This document shows positions 1 to 9,797 of a stretch of 64,000 nucleotides of DNA, piece after piece. Below the pieces are notes generated by a model. That model was not told the DNA's origin and did no database searches. It worked only from the letters and a program-made list of their open reading frames with translations. The DNA lies in assembly GCA_964514235.1 (NCBI GenBank), contig CAZEPV010000010.1, positions 12,062-76,061 on the forward strand, in the 5' to 3' direction. Every line of letters starts with the position of its first letter. The first letter of the stretch is position 1. Source of the stretch: JAAYRQ01 sp035647235 (GTDB lineage Bacteria > Bacillota > Syntrophomonadia > Syntrophomonadales > Syntrophomonadaceae). A program made the position numbers and the translations under genes.

Positions 1-16
1 AATTTCCTAAATGGAA

Positions 17-100
17 TTAACCAAATATAAAGGAAAGTACCAATGTAACTACACCAATGATTATTAGGAAAACACCAATAACCAAACGAATGTTGCACAT
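17..100 (-). CDS. Small hydrophobic membrane peptide (27 aa)
   Basis: A 27-residue reading frame, almost all of it one hydrophobic helix from about residue 5 to the C-terminal Phe-Gly. A G-rich Shine-Dalgarno (GGGGGAG) lies about 6 bases before the ATG, which is the main reason to believe it. It begins with the polar stretch MCNIR, so a single-pass N-in membrane peptide is likely. I recognise no family. It lies downstream of the dinG gene on the same strand but 230 bases away, so it probably has its own promoter. Function unknown. Confidence 0.45.
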   Translation of the reverse strand: MCNIRLVIGVFLIIIGVVTLVLSFIFG

Positions 101-247
101 TGGTTCTCCCCCTTTATTTGCAAATCACTTTAATTTAACCCCATACTTTAAGCAAAATGTTTCTTAAAAAATTAGGAATTCTAATATAGTATACTTTCAC
201 TTAATTAGCCTCCTTAAGGGTTTATTAATTTTATAATTTATAATATG

Positions 248-276
248 CAAAATAGTAAAATAGGGTTACTATTTTG
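248..276. terminator. AT-rich inverted repeat, possible terminator
   Basis: Perfect 10-bp arms (CAAAATAGTA at 248-257 and its complement at 267-276) around a 9-base loop, just past the 3' end of dinG. Neither side has a proper U-tract and the stem is AT-rich, so it is only a possible terminator. The rest of 101-330 is AT-rich and shows no gene. Confidence 0.3.
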
Positions 277-330
277 TTTATATAATTACTGGTTTTAAAG
301 TTGCTTTTATCTAAGCAGGTCTACTCGTAT

Positions 331-2358
331 TTATTTAAGATACATAGTCAGTTGATTTTTTTCTATATTAAATATGTTTTTGATAGGAATGCTTTTTTTG
401 AAGGATTCTCCATATCTTTTTGTATACAAGCGGTTATCTAAAACAATTACTACACCTTGATCCTTTTCACTCCTAATTAACCTACCTATACCTTGTTTAA
501 AGCGCATCACTGCATCAGGCAAAGCAAAGTTAAGGAAACTATTTGAACCTTGGTTACGATAGTACTTATCATAGGCCGATGCAAACGGCTCACTTGGAGC
601 CCTAAAAGGCAGTTTTACTATTACTAAACAGGTTAGAATATCCCCCTTTAAATCAATTCCCTCCCAAAAACTATCCAAACCCATTAAAATACTATTTCCC
701 TTGACCATAAATGAATTAATAATATGGGAAGCCTCCCCATCCTCATTTTGCACTAACAATTCTAAATGATGGGCAGCGCAAAAAGGGCGTAGTAGTCTAG
801 CACAAGCCAGCATTTGTTTTCTAGCTGTAAATAAAATTAAAGTCTGCCCCTTGGTTATTGAAATTATCTCCTTTAGAGCATTAGTTATTTCTTCTGTGTA
901 AATATGACTATTAGGTGGGGGTAAATCTATTAAATTTAGCATCCTAGCCTGTTTTTCGTAAGAAAAGGGTGATTTACCGATGAAGGTTTGTAAGATATCC
1001 TTATCCTGAACAAAAGTTAAGCCAGTTTTATGAATAAAAAAATCAAATTTCTCATCTATGGTCATTGTAGCTGACAACATAATTAAGCTATCTAATTTAG
1101 TATACAATTGTTTATTTAATATTTCTCCTATGTTTATAATAGATGAGAAAAGGGTCTCGACTTCCCCATCTTGCCATTCAGCCCAGGCTAAATTTTCCTG
1201 ACTTGATAAATCTTCCTCCATAATTTTAAATAGCTTGTCGGATATTTCGGTTAATGAATTAACTAAAGCTATAAAATCTGCTTCCTCCACTTTAAGGCTT
1301 TTAATTTGATAGACAAGGCGGTTTAAAATTTCTATAAGCTCAAAGTATATGTCAAAAATCCTATGAAATTCATTTTCTATTATTTGGGGGGATATTATTG
1401 TAGTTCTCTGATCATTATAATTGGATTTTAAACTATTTTTTAATTCAGATTGCAGGTTACTCAACAATACAGTTACCCTATCTGTTAATAAGACAGCTTC
1501 TTCGATAACTTCTACTTCCTGGGGTAATTCTTTTTTCAGCCTTAATAAATAGCCTTTATTTAGATTTCTGTTCGAGAAACTTTTAAGCAATTCCCGCAAT
1601 TCGTTAAAGCTAACACGGTTAGATAACCTGGTAAAGGCTTCTTGATCCAAGTGGTGTGCTTCATCTAAAATTAGAAATTTATAAGAGGGTAGTATGCTAT
1701 TATCCACTGTTATGTCACTTAATAAAAGAGCATGATTAACCACAATAATATCTGCTTTATCCAAGCTGCGTATCATTTTAAGCCGAAAACATTTATCCTG
1801 ATATGGGCAAGTATCCTTAAGACAACTTTTACGATCAGCGGCTACTATCCACCAATTTTCCATCAAATTGGATCTAAGGAGCAGCTCTTTTTTATCACCA
1901 GTCTTAGTTCTTTCCGCCCAGGTAAGGATTTTTTCTATAAATTTCGTTTCTGCTTGATTCATAGGCCGTTTCCCGGCTAATATTTGCATATATTTATTCC
2001 AACATAGATAATTTTCCCTTCCCTTTGCTTCTATAGTTCGTATACTTACTTTTAAAGCTTCGGTTATGTTGGGAATATCCTTTTCCACTAATTGCTCTTG
2101 TAGTGCTTTGGTTCGGGTTGAAATCACTACTTGTTCTTTTTCGTCACTAGCCCATAGAATAGCTGGAATTAAGTAGGCGTATGTTTTGCCCACACCAGTT
2201 CCAGCTTCAGCCACTAGAAATTCTTTATCTATAAATGCACTATAAATCCTTTCAGCTAATTCAGCTTGATTAGGCCTGTAAATATAATCCTTTACTAATG
2301 CAGAAAGTATATTGTCTTCCCTAAAGTAACCGGAAATGTCCCTGAGCGATAATTCCAT
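331..2358 (-). CDS. dinG: DinG/XPD-family ATP-dependent DNA helicase
   Basis: Superfamily 2 helicase of 675 aa related to DinG, YoaA and XPD, which unwind DNA 5'-3' during repair. Visible motifs: Walker A AGTGVGKT (residues 52-59), DEAH box (232-235), a VNHALL segment (207-212) and a C-terminal GIGRLIRS motif VI. Four cysteines at 119, 179, 184 and 190 sit between Walker A and the DEAH box, where this family binds its 4Fe-4S cluster, so a cluster-dependent helicase is inferred. The N-terminal exonuclease domain of Bacillus subtilis DinG is absent. It is 22 bases behind the thioesterase gene, probably one transcript. Confidence 0.88.
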   Translation of the reverse strand: MELSLRDISGYFREDNILSALVKDYIYRPNQAELAERIYSAFIDKEFLVAEAGTGVGKTYAYLIPAILWASDEKEQVVISTRTKALQEQLVEKDIPNITEALKVSIRTIEAKGRENYLCWNKYMQILAGKRPMNQAETKFIEKILTWAERTKTGDKKELLLRSNLMENWWIVAADRKSCLKDTCPYQDKCFRLKMIRSLDKADIIVVNHALLLSDITVDNSILPSYKFLILDEAHHLDQEAFTRLSNRVSFNELRELLKSFSNRNLNKGYLLRLKKELPQEVEVIEEAVLLTDRVTVLLSNLQSELKNSLKSNYNDQRTTIISPQIIENEFHRIFDIYFELIEILNRLVYQIKSLKVEEADFIALVNSLTEISDKLFKIMEEDLSSQENLAWAEWQDGEVETLFSSIINIGEILNKQLYTKLDSLIMLSATMTIDEKFDFFIHKTGLTFVQDKDILQTFIGKSPFSYEKQARMLNLIDLPPPNSHIYTEEITNALKEIISITKGQTLILFTARKQMLACARLLRPFCAAHHLELLVQNEDGEASHIINSFMVKGNSILMGLDSFWEGIDLKGDILTCLVIVKLPFRAPSEPFASAYDKYYRNQGSNSFLNFALPDAVMRFKQGIGRLIRSEKDQGVVIVLDNRLYTKRYGESFKKSIPIKNIFNIEKNQLTMYLK

Positions 2359-2380
2359 TTATAACACCTATATTTTCTTT

Positions 2381-2809
2381 CTATTCTACAAATTTACCTA
2401 TATTAAAAAAGGTACCCTTACATGTTACCAATAACTTGTTATCAGAAGTAAGCCTTGCCTCAGCAAAAAAAAGGTTTTTCCCTGCTTTTAAAACTTCCCC
2501 TTGGGCAAGAATTTCATTTCCTATATGTGTAGATGCTAAAAAAGATGTAGACATATCAACTGTAACCGACTTATAGCCTAGACTCCTTATGGCATTACCC
2601 ATAGCCGCATCAGCAATAGACATTAATAAACCACCGTGAATATAACCAATTGGGTTTGTATGCTTTTTAGTGGTAGCCACACGTAAAATTGCTTTTCCAA
2701 CCCCAATTTCTGCAAGTTCAATGCCTAATAGCTGGTAAAAAAGGGTTTCCGTGAAAGTGTCTTTAATTAGTTCAAATAACTTTTTTTCAATTCCCGCATT
2801 AGTTGCCAT
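2381..2809 (-). CDS. PaaI-like hotdog-fold acyl-CoA thioesterase
   Basis: 142 aa, the usual size of a single-domain hotdog thioesterase of the PaaI/YdiI group (COG2050). The signature is the stretch NPIGYIHGGLLMSIADAAMG around residues 52-71, with the HGG that caps the active-site helix and an acidic Asp just after it. Such proteins hydrolyse aryl- or acyl-CoA thioesters in the cytoplasm; the substrate cannot be read from sequence. It lies between the cardiolipin synthase gene (41 bases) and dinG (22 bases), so the three could be co-transcribed, though no functional link is evident. Confidence 0.82.
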   Translation of the reverse strand: MATNAGIEKKLFELIKDTFTETLFYQLLGIELAEIGVGKAILRVATTKKHTNPIGYIHGGLLMSIADAAMGNAIRSLGYKSVTVDMSTSFLASTHIGNEILAQGEVLKAGKNLFFAEARLTSDNKLLVTCKGTFFNIGKFVE

Positions 2810-2850
2810 TAAATCACCCCTTTATAGTTTATAATTGCATAAATTTAATT

Positions 2851-4386
2851 TTACATTAGTGGTGCAAAAACCCTTAATACTAATCCAAAAAATTTTTGGT
2901 ACCATTTTGTCTTTAGTATATCAGAGACCCTGATTCTCTGCGATACTTGCAGTGTTTGCATAAAATCCTTTTTAATATCTAAAATGCTAGAACTCTTATA
3001 CATCCATACCCCACATTCAAAATGGAAAAATAGACTTCTATAATCCATATTTATTGTACCAACTATACCATATTCATCATCAGCTACTAAGGTTTTTGAA
3101 TGAATAAAGCCAGGGGTATATTCATAAATTTTAACCCCTGCATCTATTAGATTCCCATAATAAGATTTAGTAACTGCGTGTACATAACATTTGTCTGGGT
3201 GGAAGGGGGTAATAATGCGTACATCTACACCTGATTTAGCTGCTGATGACAGAGCATTAACCATCTCACTATCAATAATTAAATATGGAGTAGTGATATA
3301 TACATACCTTTTAGCTTTATAGATTAAATTTAAATATATTATTTGACCTACTGCTTCATTGTCTAAAGGGTTATCGGCAAATGGTTGGATAAACCCATCA
3401 TCATAAATTTCCTCTTCTAGGGATAATTGGCCCTTAAATTGGCTAAAATCTTCATCAAGTCCCCTGATATAGTCCCACATTGATAAAAACATGGTAGTTA
3501 GACTCCAGACCGCTTCACCTTTAAGCATTATTGCTGTATCTTTCCAATGTCCAAACCTCACAATTTCATTTATATATTCATCAGCCAGGTTAATACCGCC
3601 TGTAAAACCAGTATGTCCATCAATAATAACAATTTTTCTATGGTCACGGTTATTTAATCTCGGAGATAAAACAGGAGTCAAAGGATTAAAAACACTACAC
3701 TTAATTCCCATTTGTTCTAGTTTCTCGTTGTACTTGTAGGGCAACTTTACCAAACATCCAATGTCATCATATATAACCCGAACATCGACCCCTTCTTTAG
3801 CCTTTTGGACTAAAATTTCTAGTATACTATCCCACATCATACCTTCTTCAATAATAAAGTATTCTAGAAATATAAAATGCCTAGCTTTTACTAGTTCTTC
3901 TTTTAACCTAGCAAATTTAATTTCCCCAGAGGGTAAGTATTCAGTAATAGTATTTTTGTAAGGTGGAGATAAGGAGTAATCTTGAATATATCTAGCTTGG
4001 TTAGCAGCATTTTCACTTGTTAAGGCAATTTCATTTAAAATAAATGTCTGAGGTGATAGAGCTTCCTTAGTCTTTTCTTCTATAAATAACATACGCTTTC
4101 TAGTGCGTTTGTTTAAGTAATTACCACCAAAGAATATATAAAACAATCCTCCAAATATAGGAAAAATCAATATAGGAATTATCCAAGCAATTTTATGGGC
4201 TGGGTTGCTATCACTATTAATAATCCATAGCACAACGATTACACTTATAATTATGCTGCCCGCATAAAAAAAAGCGAAATACTCATTAAGACTTATAATT
4301 ACCCCAATAAGAACTAAGAGTTGTACAGCTAGGGCAAAAAAAATTAAAATTACCCGATGGAATAAAAACTTTCTAATCAGCCCCAC
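2851..4386 (-). CDS. cls: Cardiolipin synthase (phospholipase D family)
   Basis: 511 aa, typical for Firmicutes cardiolipin synthase, which joins two phosphatidylglycerols into cardiolipin and glycerol at the membrane. Two hydrophobic segments in the first 60 residues, a third near 66-86, then two HKD motifs: H249-K251-D256 and H429-K431-D436, both complete. The start is a GTG preceded by GGGGTG at 7 bases; the ATG one base upstream is out of frame. A terminator of the upstream gene lies just before it, so cls probably starts its own transcript with the thioesterase gene and dinG behind it. Confidence 0.92.
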   Translation of the reverse strand: MGLIRKFLFHRVILIFFALAVQLLVLIGVIISLNEYFAFFYAGSIIISVIVVLWIINSDSNPAHKIAWIIPILIFPIFGGLFYIFFGGNYLNKRTRKRMLFIEEKTKEALSPQTFILNEIALTSENAANQARYIQDYSLSPPYKNTITEYLPSGEIKFARLKEELVKARHFIFLEYFIIEEGMMWDSILEILVQKAKEGVDVRVIYDDIGCLVKLPYKYNEKLEQMGIKCSVFNPLTPVLSPRLNNRDHRKIVIIDGHTGFTGGINLADEYINEIVRFGHWKDTAIMLKGEAVWSLTTMFLSMWDYIRGLDEDFSQFKGQLSLEEEIYDDGFIQPFADNPLDNEAVGQIIYLNLIYKAKRYVYITTPYLIIDSEMVNALSSAAKSGVDVRIITPFHPDKCYVHAVTKSYYGNLIDAGVKIYEYTPGFIHSKTLVADDEYGIVGTINMDYRSLFFHFECGVWMYKSSSILDIKKDFMQTLQVSQRIRVSDILKTKWYQKFFGLVLRVFAPLM

Positions 4387-4418
4387 ATTTAATCACCCCA
4401 TGATAAAATCAATATAAT

Positions 4419-4454
4419 AAAAAAGGTTTACCCATAACAAACTAAGGATAAACC
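4419..4454 (-). terminator. Terminator closing the alpha-glucan cluster
   Basis: On the minus strand a stem with arms GGTTTA/TAAACC plus inner C-G pairs is followed directly by six Us. It lies 18 bases after the methyltransferase stop and separates the cluster from cls. Confidence 0.8.
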
Positions 4455-4472
4455 CTCAAATTCCTTTACAGT

Positions 4473-5681
4473 TTATATTTTTTCATAAACAGCAAATAAT
4501 TGCAAAGCCACTTCGTCAAATGGTTTGTTTTTAAGTTCTTCAGCCAATTCTTTAGCTGGAGAACGTTGGGCAATTTCCATAAAATCATCCCATTTCATAT
4601 AATCGAATGGAATTGTAGCCATATTTTTAAAACCAGCTTCCTCAAACAACTTATTCAGTGATTCTGGGCTAAAATGATGCATATGTAACATGGCTGGGAA
4701 CAATGTGCCATCAATACTTTCATATATTCTTTGCTCTACTTCCCCGTATCTAGTAGGTGCAGTAATAAATACTTGACCACCAGACTTTACCACTCTACTG
4801 AATTGGCTGATTATCTTAGCTGGATCATATGTGTGCTCCAGAACATCTAGGCAATTAATAGCATCAAAGAAATTATCCGCATAGGGGAGTGAATCTATAC
4901 TACCTTCTAAAAACTCTACTTTTTTGGAATTACCTGATAACAAGGACTCAGCAGTTGGAAATTCACAAACAACATCTATCCCACCCAATTCATCTTCAAT
5001 TAATTGTATAACTTGTGGAAAAATCTGTTTCTCCTCTCTTTTCATCATATCTGATAAGGCCATAGCCCTTTCCAGACGTGCTTTACAAGCATCAATTGCA
5101 TATACTTCCATGTATTGACTCATTACTAAGGTAGCAAATCCTGCCCCACATCCAGCATCCAAAACCTTACCATTTAGTCCCTTGATTCGCGAATAAACAT
5201 ATTCTAAAAAGGAAAATTCCCCACCAGAGGAAAAGTTTTGTAAGGCAATAACTTCATTCATGGTAAACAAATCATCTTGGCTTAAATCAAGCCCAATTTC
5301 TTGTCTAAACCAATTGCGTAATCTGACATCTCGATCAAGTGCCCCGATAACTTCGGCTAAATTATTAGAATTGCTCCGAGTTAATAAGAGATTTTGTTTT
5401 TCGGCAGATATCTTTTCCCAAATATATTCCACGAAAAATGGGAAGCAAACATTACCACTAACATTAAATAGTATTGCCTGTTCTGGTCTTTCCTCCCTTA
5501 ATTTATTTGTAGCTCTATGAAATTTAAGTAGGAATTCAATAGCATTTTCATCATTACGCGAAAATATTTCAGCATAATCATTAGCTAAATCATCGGAATC
5601 ACCAATCAATTCCCGATACATATCAAGTACTTCAGGTTCGATTTGCCCGAAGTAAAAGGTAAAAAACTTTTTAAGAATCAT
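4473..5681 (-). CDS. SAM-dependent methyltransferase with uncharacterised N-terminal half
   Basis: 402 aa. The class I methyltransferase core begins near residue 172 (motif I VLDAGCGAG at 174-182) and runs to about 330 with a Methyltransf_11-type NCLDVLEHTYDP motif. The first 170 residues resemble nothing I recognise. The upstream GH57 stop is immediately followed by TTG-ATG; I choose the ATG, with GGGGG of the upstream codons as Shine-Dalgarno. The lack of any gap implies translational coupling to the alpha-glucan enzymes, so methylation of a sugar or a glycan end is possible, but the substrate is unknown. Confidence 0.75.
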   Translation of the reverse strand: MILKKFFTFYFGQIEPEVLDMYRELIGDSDDLANDYAEIFSRNDENAIEFLLKFHRATNKLREERPEQAILFNVSGNVCFPFFVEYIWEKISAEKQNLLLTRSNSNNLAEVIGALDRDVRLRNWFRQEIGLDLSQDDLFTMNEVIALQNFSSGGEFSFLEYVYSRIKGLNGKVLDAGCGAGFATLVMSQYMEVYAIDACKARLERAMALSDMMKREEKQIFPQVIQLIEDELGGIDVVCEFPTAESLLSGNSKKVEFLEGSIDSLPYADNFFDAINCLDVLEHTYDPAKIISQFSRVVKSGGQVFITAPTRYGEVEQRIYESIDGTLFPAMLHMHHFSPESLNKLFEEAGFKNMATIPFDYMKWDDFMEIAQRSPAKELAEELKNKPFDEVALQLFAVYEKI

Positions 5682-5684
5682 CAA

Positions 5685-8165
5685 CTATTCCCCCAAACTG
5701 TCTTTTTCTATTAAATTAAACACTTTAGAATAATCATTTTCCCTCTTTTTAGTGTCTAGTTCCCATTTAGTCTCTACAGTTAATTTTGCTTTTCCTGAAG
5801 TAGCCTTTATTAATGGATTAATTAATATTCCTGAGGTATGGTAACCTAAATTACTCTGGCTTTCAAAAACATAATCCTTATAATATTCTCTTACGGCAGG
5901 TTTTATTTGTATACTAGCTATATCATAAGCTGTAGAGAGTTTATAGCCTATCAAATTCCAAAAGTTATCCCCATTTGCACTAATAATTTGATATAGATAG
6001 TCCACTTGCCTAGTAAAACCTGATTTGGTATAGATTGATTTATATTCTATACCTTTTTCACGGATAAAAGATATATCCTCCAGATTAATATCTATCACAT
6101 CAGTCCCCCCATTCAGTCCAATGAATGAGGTGGGTTTAAATTCTATTTCATCTGAAGGTGCAGCAGAAGATACAATTTGCGGAGATATAGCTAACTCAAT
6201 ATTACTTGTACCATGTTTCTCCAAGGCAAATTCACACTTAATATTTTGCTCCTGTATTGTGTAAATCTTAGTCAGGGTAACAGATAATTGTTTACTTAAT
6301 TCTTTCATACATTCTAATTCTATTTTAACCCCACCTGGTCTTGTTTCTATCCCTTTCAAATTATACCTTGCAGTAGCAAAATCACCTATAATTTGAAACC
6401 CATTGGAGGTGTTGGCCAAAATATCGCACCTAAAAGAATTACGACTTACTTCCTTTCTACCTCCCTCTTCATAGAATTTTATAGACATAGAGCTGTCGGC
6501 TTCGGTAAAAATAAGCGGATAAGCAAAGCGATAAATTGAATTGTAAGCTGGTAAATTAATATCCTCAACTAGGTTATTAGCCATTTTGTCAATATTGGTA
6601 GCCATCTCTGGGGCTAAAACATGGTGATAGGATATACAAGCACCCTTGGTATCAATGACAATTGTTTGATATTCATTTTCTATGAGTAACTCCACCAATC
6701 CATCATAATCCCAGTCAACTTCTGATACCTTAGGATAGATGGGCTTTTTATCCATTGTAGATTGCATTACTTTATAGGCCATTTCTAAATAAGCTAAACC
6801 AGTTACATCATAAAAAGGTGATGAACCGTAACTTGGATGCCTGCTAGCCCATTTGGGATCTTCTTGATAAACTAAATTCCTAATACGATTAACGATTTCA
6901 TAGATCATTAATTTTTGGGGTTCATCTTTAAGTAATTTCTCTATTAATTCAAATCGTTCTGGTGAATTTAAAATAGATCGGTTAATTATTTTTCTTATGT
7001 CTGTATCCAAAACGGACATCTTTTTGCCTAAGTTATCCAAAACTTCCTGTTCAAACTTTTCTTGCTCTTGTTCAAAATCTCTTAGGCGACAAATGACACG
7101 GCGGAGCCTTTCATCACCAAAAGTAACTCCCCTTATACCTCGTTTAGCTGTCCAATTTTCCCATTCGGGATAGCTATGGCTTAGGCTAACTGGATATGTA
7201 TCTAGATAACCAGATTTATCTAAGTAATTTTTTAGTCCAGTAAATTCCAATTCATCATCTGCTGCTACTAACTCGAAAAATTCTAACATCCACTCTACAT
7301 CACCTTCAGGGTCTTTGCTCCATTGCCCAAGTTTTTCTGCATCTTCAAACATTACTAAAATCGGCTCCACTTTGCGGCCGTAAGCTGTAGCCAGTTTAGT
7401 AGCATTTTCCAAGGCATCCTTAACATAAAAATAATAATGACTAGGTTTTATTTTAACATTATCGGCACTAGTAAAAGATTGCCTTTTTAATAATTGATAA
7501 CGAAATTGACTATGTACAGGTATGGAAAAGAATTCTTGACCAGCAAGCTCATCCCTAAAGGCATAGTGCAGAAGATTTTGCGGAATGTGTCCTATGGTAG
7601 TTTTGGCTACTGGATCAACAAAACCAAAATGTTTTAGACAGTAATCATAATCTGAGCCAGGATAATTGAAGTGTGATTCATAAAATGTTTCTGCATCTAA
7701 GTAAAAAATAGCTGGGGAATTAATTAATCTAGCAGCATAGCTTAATTCTTTTAATACTAATTCCCCACATTCCCTCTCTACTATGTGAATACCCTGCCAA
7801 TTATCTGCTTTAACACCAATTGCTTCACATAGTAGTTCATCGTATTTTTTTAATTGGTATAGATAATCATCACTACGGGAAGATAGCTGAACAAAGGGTT
7901 CATCAGCTAATCCTCCAATCAAACCTATCTTATTAGAAGTAATTAAGGATTTAAATTCTTTTAAATATGAACTTTTTTCATCCCGCAACCAATACAGTAA
8001 GGGACCAGATAAATGTAAATTAATGTAGAATCCTTCGATATTTACCGCATTTTTTAATAGCTTAAGCCAAGGTAAATACGAGTTACGAAATGCTTCTTCC
8101 CTCGTTTTAAATAACTGAAAATGTGGTTGATGAAAATGAGGACAGAAGGCAATATGCCCTTTCAT
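5685..8165 (-). CDS. GH57 alpha-glucan-acting enzyme (4-alpha-glucanotransferase/alpha-amylase type)
   Basis: 826 aa retaining glycoside hydrolase family 57 protein (COG1449 type). Motif 1 is CPHFHQP (8-14). The likely nucleophile is E130 in the segment GIHIVERE, aligning with the WLTERVW motif of Thermococcus litoralis glucanotransferase, and the acid/base is D275 in the segment FEDAEKLG. The second half is a long beta-rich region like the DUF1925/1926 C-terminal domains of that enzyme. No signal peptide, so it acts on intracellular glucan. It lies 23 bases behind the branching enzyme. Transferase and amylase activities cannot be told apart by eye. Confidence 0.82.
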   Translation of the reverse strand: MKGHIAFCPHFHQPHFQLFKTREEAFRNSYLPWLKLLKNAVNIEGFYINLHLSGPLLYWLRDEKSSYLKEFKSLITSNKIGLIGGLADEPFVQLSSRSDDYLYQLKKYDELLCEAIGVKADNWQGIHIVERECGELVLKELSYAARLINSPAIFYLDAETFYESHFNYPGSDYDYCLKHFGFVDPVAKTTIGHIPQNLLHYAFRDELAGQEFFSIPVHSQFRYQLLKRQSFTSADNVKIKPSHYYFYVKDALENATKLATAYGRKVEPILVMFEDAEKLGQWSKDPEGDVEWMLEFFELVAADDELEFTGLKNYLDKSGYLDTYPVSLSHSYPEWENWTAKRGIRGVTFGDERLRRVICRLRDFEQEQEKFEQEVLDNLGKKMSVLDTDIRKIINRSILNSPERFELIEKLLKDEPQKLMIYEIVNRIRNLVYQEDPKWASRHPSYGSSPFYDVTGLAYLEMAYKVMQSTMDKKPIYPKVSEVDWDYDGLVELLIENEYQTIVIDTKGACISYHHVLAPEMATNIDKMANNLVEDINLPAYNSIYRFAYPLIFTEADSSMSIKFYEEGGRKEVSRNSFRCDILANTSNGFQIIGDFATARYNLKGIETRPGGVKIELECMKELSKQLSVTLTKIYTIQEQNIKCEFALEKHGTSNIELAISPQIVSSAAPSDEIEFKPTSFIGLNGGTDVIDINLEDISFIREKGIEYKSIYTKSGFTRQVDYLYQIISANGDNFWNLIGYKLSTAYDIASIQIKPAVREYYKDYVFESQSNLGYHTSGILINPLIKATSGKAKLTVETKWELDTKKRENDYSKVFNLIEKDSLGE

Positions 8166-8188
8166 GTGACACCTCCAGAAAATTTACT

Positions 8189-9778
8189 TTATACGAAAAT
8201 ATCATCTTCGTGCTCTATGTTTTTTAGCCAATCTACAAAATCGTCATCTATTTGTCCATTTTGCAAGGCAGATAATAACCTTAGAAATTTAGTATAATGT
8301 TCAAAAAATCTTTTCATCGCATAATCTTTAGTCAAGTTATTTGTAACCATAAATAACCAGTCGCTACTTTGTACTAACATTAGTTCCTTTAAAGCCATAT
8401 TCTTCGCTCTTTGTTCAATCTCGGATGACATATTAAGTAGGTTTAATTTTTCATATTCTCCACCTGATTTTTTAATTATGTCCCACATCCATGCGGTTTC
8501 CCTATTCTCCCATACAAAATGTTTACCGCCTAATCCCCATGAAGATTCAAATACTTCAGCTTCATGTTTGACTGATGTAATCTGGGAAGGTAGAACAAAA
8601 TCCAAAATCCTACTTTCGGCAACTCCCCGCATTACTAGGTTTAACCACTTTATACCTTCCCACCACCAGTGGCCAAATAGTTCCGTATCATAACATCCTA
8701 CAATAAGGGGCTGGGAGAAACCTAGTTTAACCGCTTCATGTGAAGTATTTTCCAAGCTATCTACAAAATGTTTAGCATGTAACTTCACCTTAGTATCTGC
8801 TAAATCATTATCATAAGCTACTTTTTTATGCATTGGCTTATTCCGATCGGTTATTTTCCAATACTTAAAACCAGAACGCTCAAAATGTTTATGAAATTCA
8901 CGATAATCATCGTCACCTGGATAACCATATTCCGCTGACCAAACTTGGTGGCTAATCATGGAGTTTCTACCGAAGACAGCTATTTCTTTATCCTTTATCA
9001 AATAAGGTCGGTAAGTGCTAAGACCTGTAGTGGCAAATGTTTCTAGCTTTACTTCATCATCGACAATTTCATCTACGAAATCTTGACTAAATACACCTAT
9101 AGGTTTGCCCCCTTCAATTGCATGGCTATCCACATAAAAATAAGAAAAATTATATTTATCCAGGATATCTTCAATACCTTTAGAATATCCACATTCTGGT
9201 AGCCAAAATCCCTTAGGCTCTATCCCGAAAATGTTTTCATATATTTTTTTTCCTATTTTAACTTGGTATTCAAGACTAGTATTGTCTAACAAGGGCAGGT
9301 AGGCATGGGTTGCTGCAGTAGTTATAATTTCCATATCTCCATCTTCTTGGAAAGACCTTAACATTCCTACTATATCTAAATCAAATTCCACCAAATAATC
9401 TCGTCTAATATCGCGATAGAAGCTGTAATACAAAGCTGCTATATTGGCTAAGTCTTTATCGCCATGTCCCAAAAAGTACCTTTCATCATCTAATGCTAAT
9501 GATTCCCTTTCCTTTAAATAAACTATAAATTCCTTTTGAATATACTTTGAGTTTAATTGTTCTAGTAAAACTGGACTTAAGCTTAGGGTTACCTTGGTAT
9601 TTATCCCAGTTTGCTTCATATCAATCCAGTTTTTCAAAAATGGGATATAAGTTTCGGCCATAGCTTCAAAAAGCCACACTTCCCCAAATGGCCATCTTCC
9701 TTGGCGTTTCACATATGGAATATGACTGTGAAGCACCAACATTAACCTAGACTCCACTCTACACACATCCTCTACCAC
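8189..9778 (-). CDS. GH57 1,4-alpha-glucan branching enzyme
   Basis: 529 aa, the size of Thermus/Thermococcus GH57 branching enzymes, which create alpha-1,6 branches in glycogen. Motifs: LHSHIPYV at the N-terminus, GFWLPECGY with the probable nucleophile E195, and CYDTELFGHWW with the probable acid/base D364; the E-D spacing of about 170 residues fits the family. A DUF1957-like helical C-terminus follows (residues about 430-520). The start is uncertain: a GTG at 9778, or an ATG twelve codons later with GGAG nine bases upstream. It sits 19 bases behind the GT4 gene. Confidence 0.88.
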   Translation of the reverse strand: MVEDVCRVESRLMLVLHSHIPYVKRQGRWPFGEVWLFEAMAETYIPFLKNWIDMKQTGINTKVTLSLSPVLLEQLNSKYIQKEFIVYLKERESLALDDERYFLGHGDKDLANIAALYYSFYRDIRRDYLVEFDLDIVGMLRSFQEDGDMEIITTAATHAYLPLLDNTSLEYQVKIGKKIYENIFGIEPKGFWLPECGYSKGIEDILDKYNFSYFYVDSHAIEGGKPIGVFSQDFVDEIVDDEVKLETFATTGLSTYRPYLIKDKEIAVFGRNSMISHQVWSAEYGYPGDDDYREFHKHFERSGFKYWKITDRNKPMHKKVAYDNDLADTKVKLHAKHFVDSLENTSHEAVKLGFSQPLIVGCYDTELFGHWWWEGIKWLNLVMRGVAESRILDFVLPSQITSVKHEAEVFESSWGLGGKHFVWENRETAWMWDIIKKSGGEYEKLNLLNMSSEIEQRAKNMALKELMLVQSSDWLFMVTNNLTKDYAMKRFFEHYTKFLRLLSALQNGQIDDDFVDWLKNIEHEDDIFV

Positions 9779-9797
9779 TATTTAGCAAAATATATTG

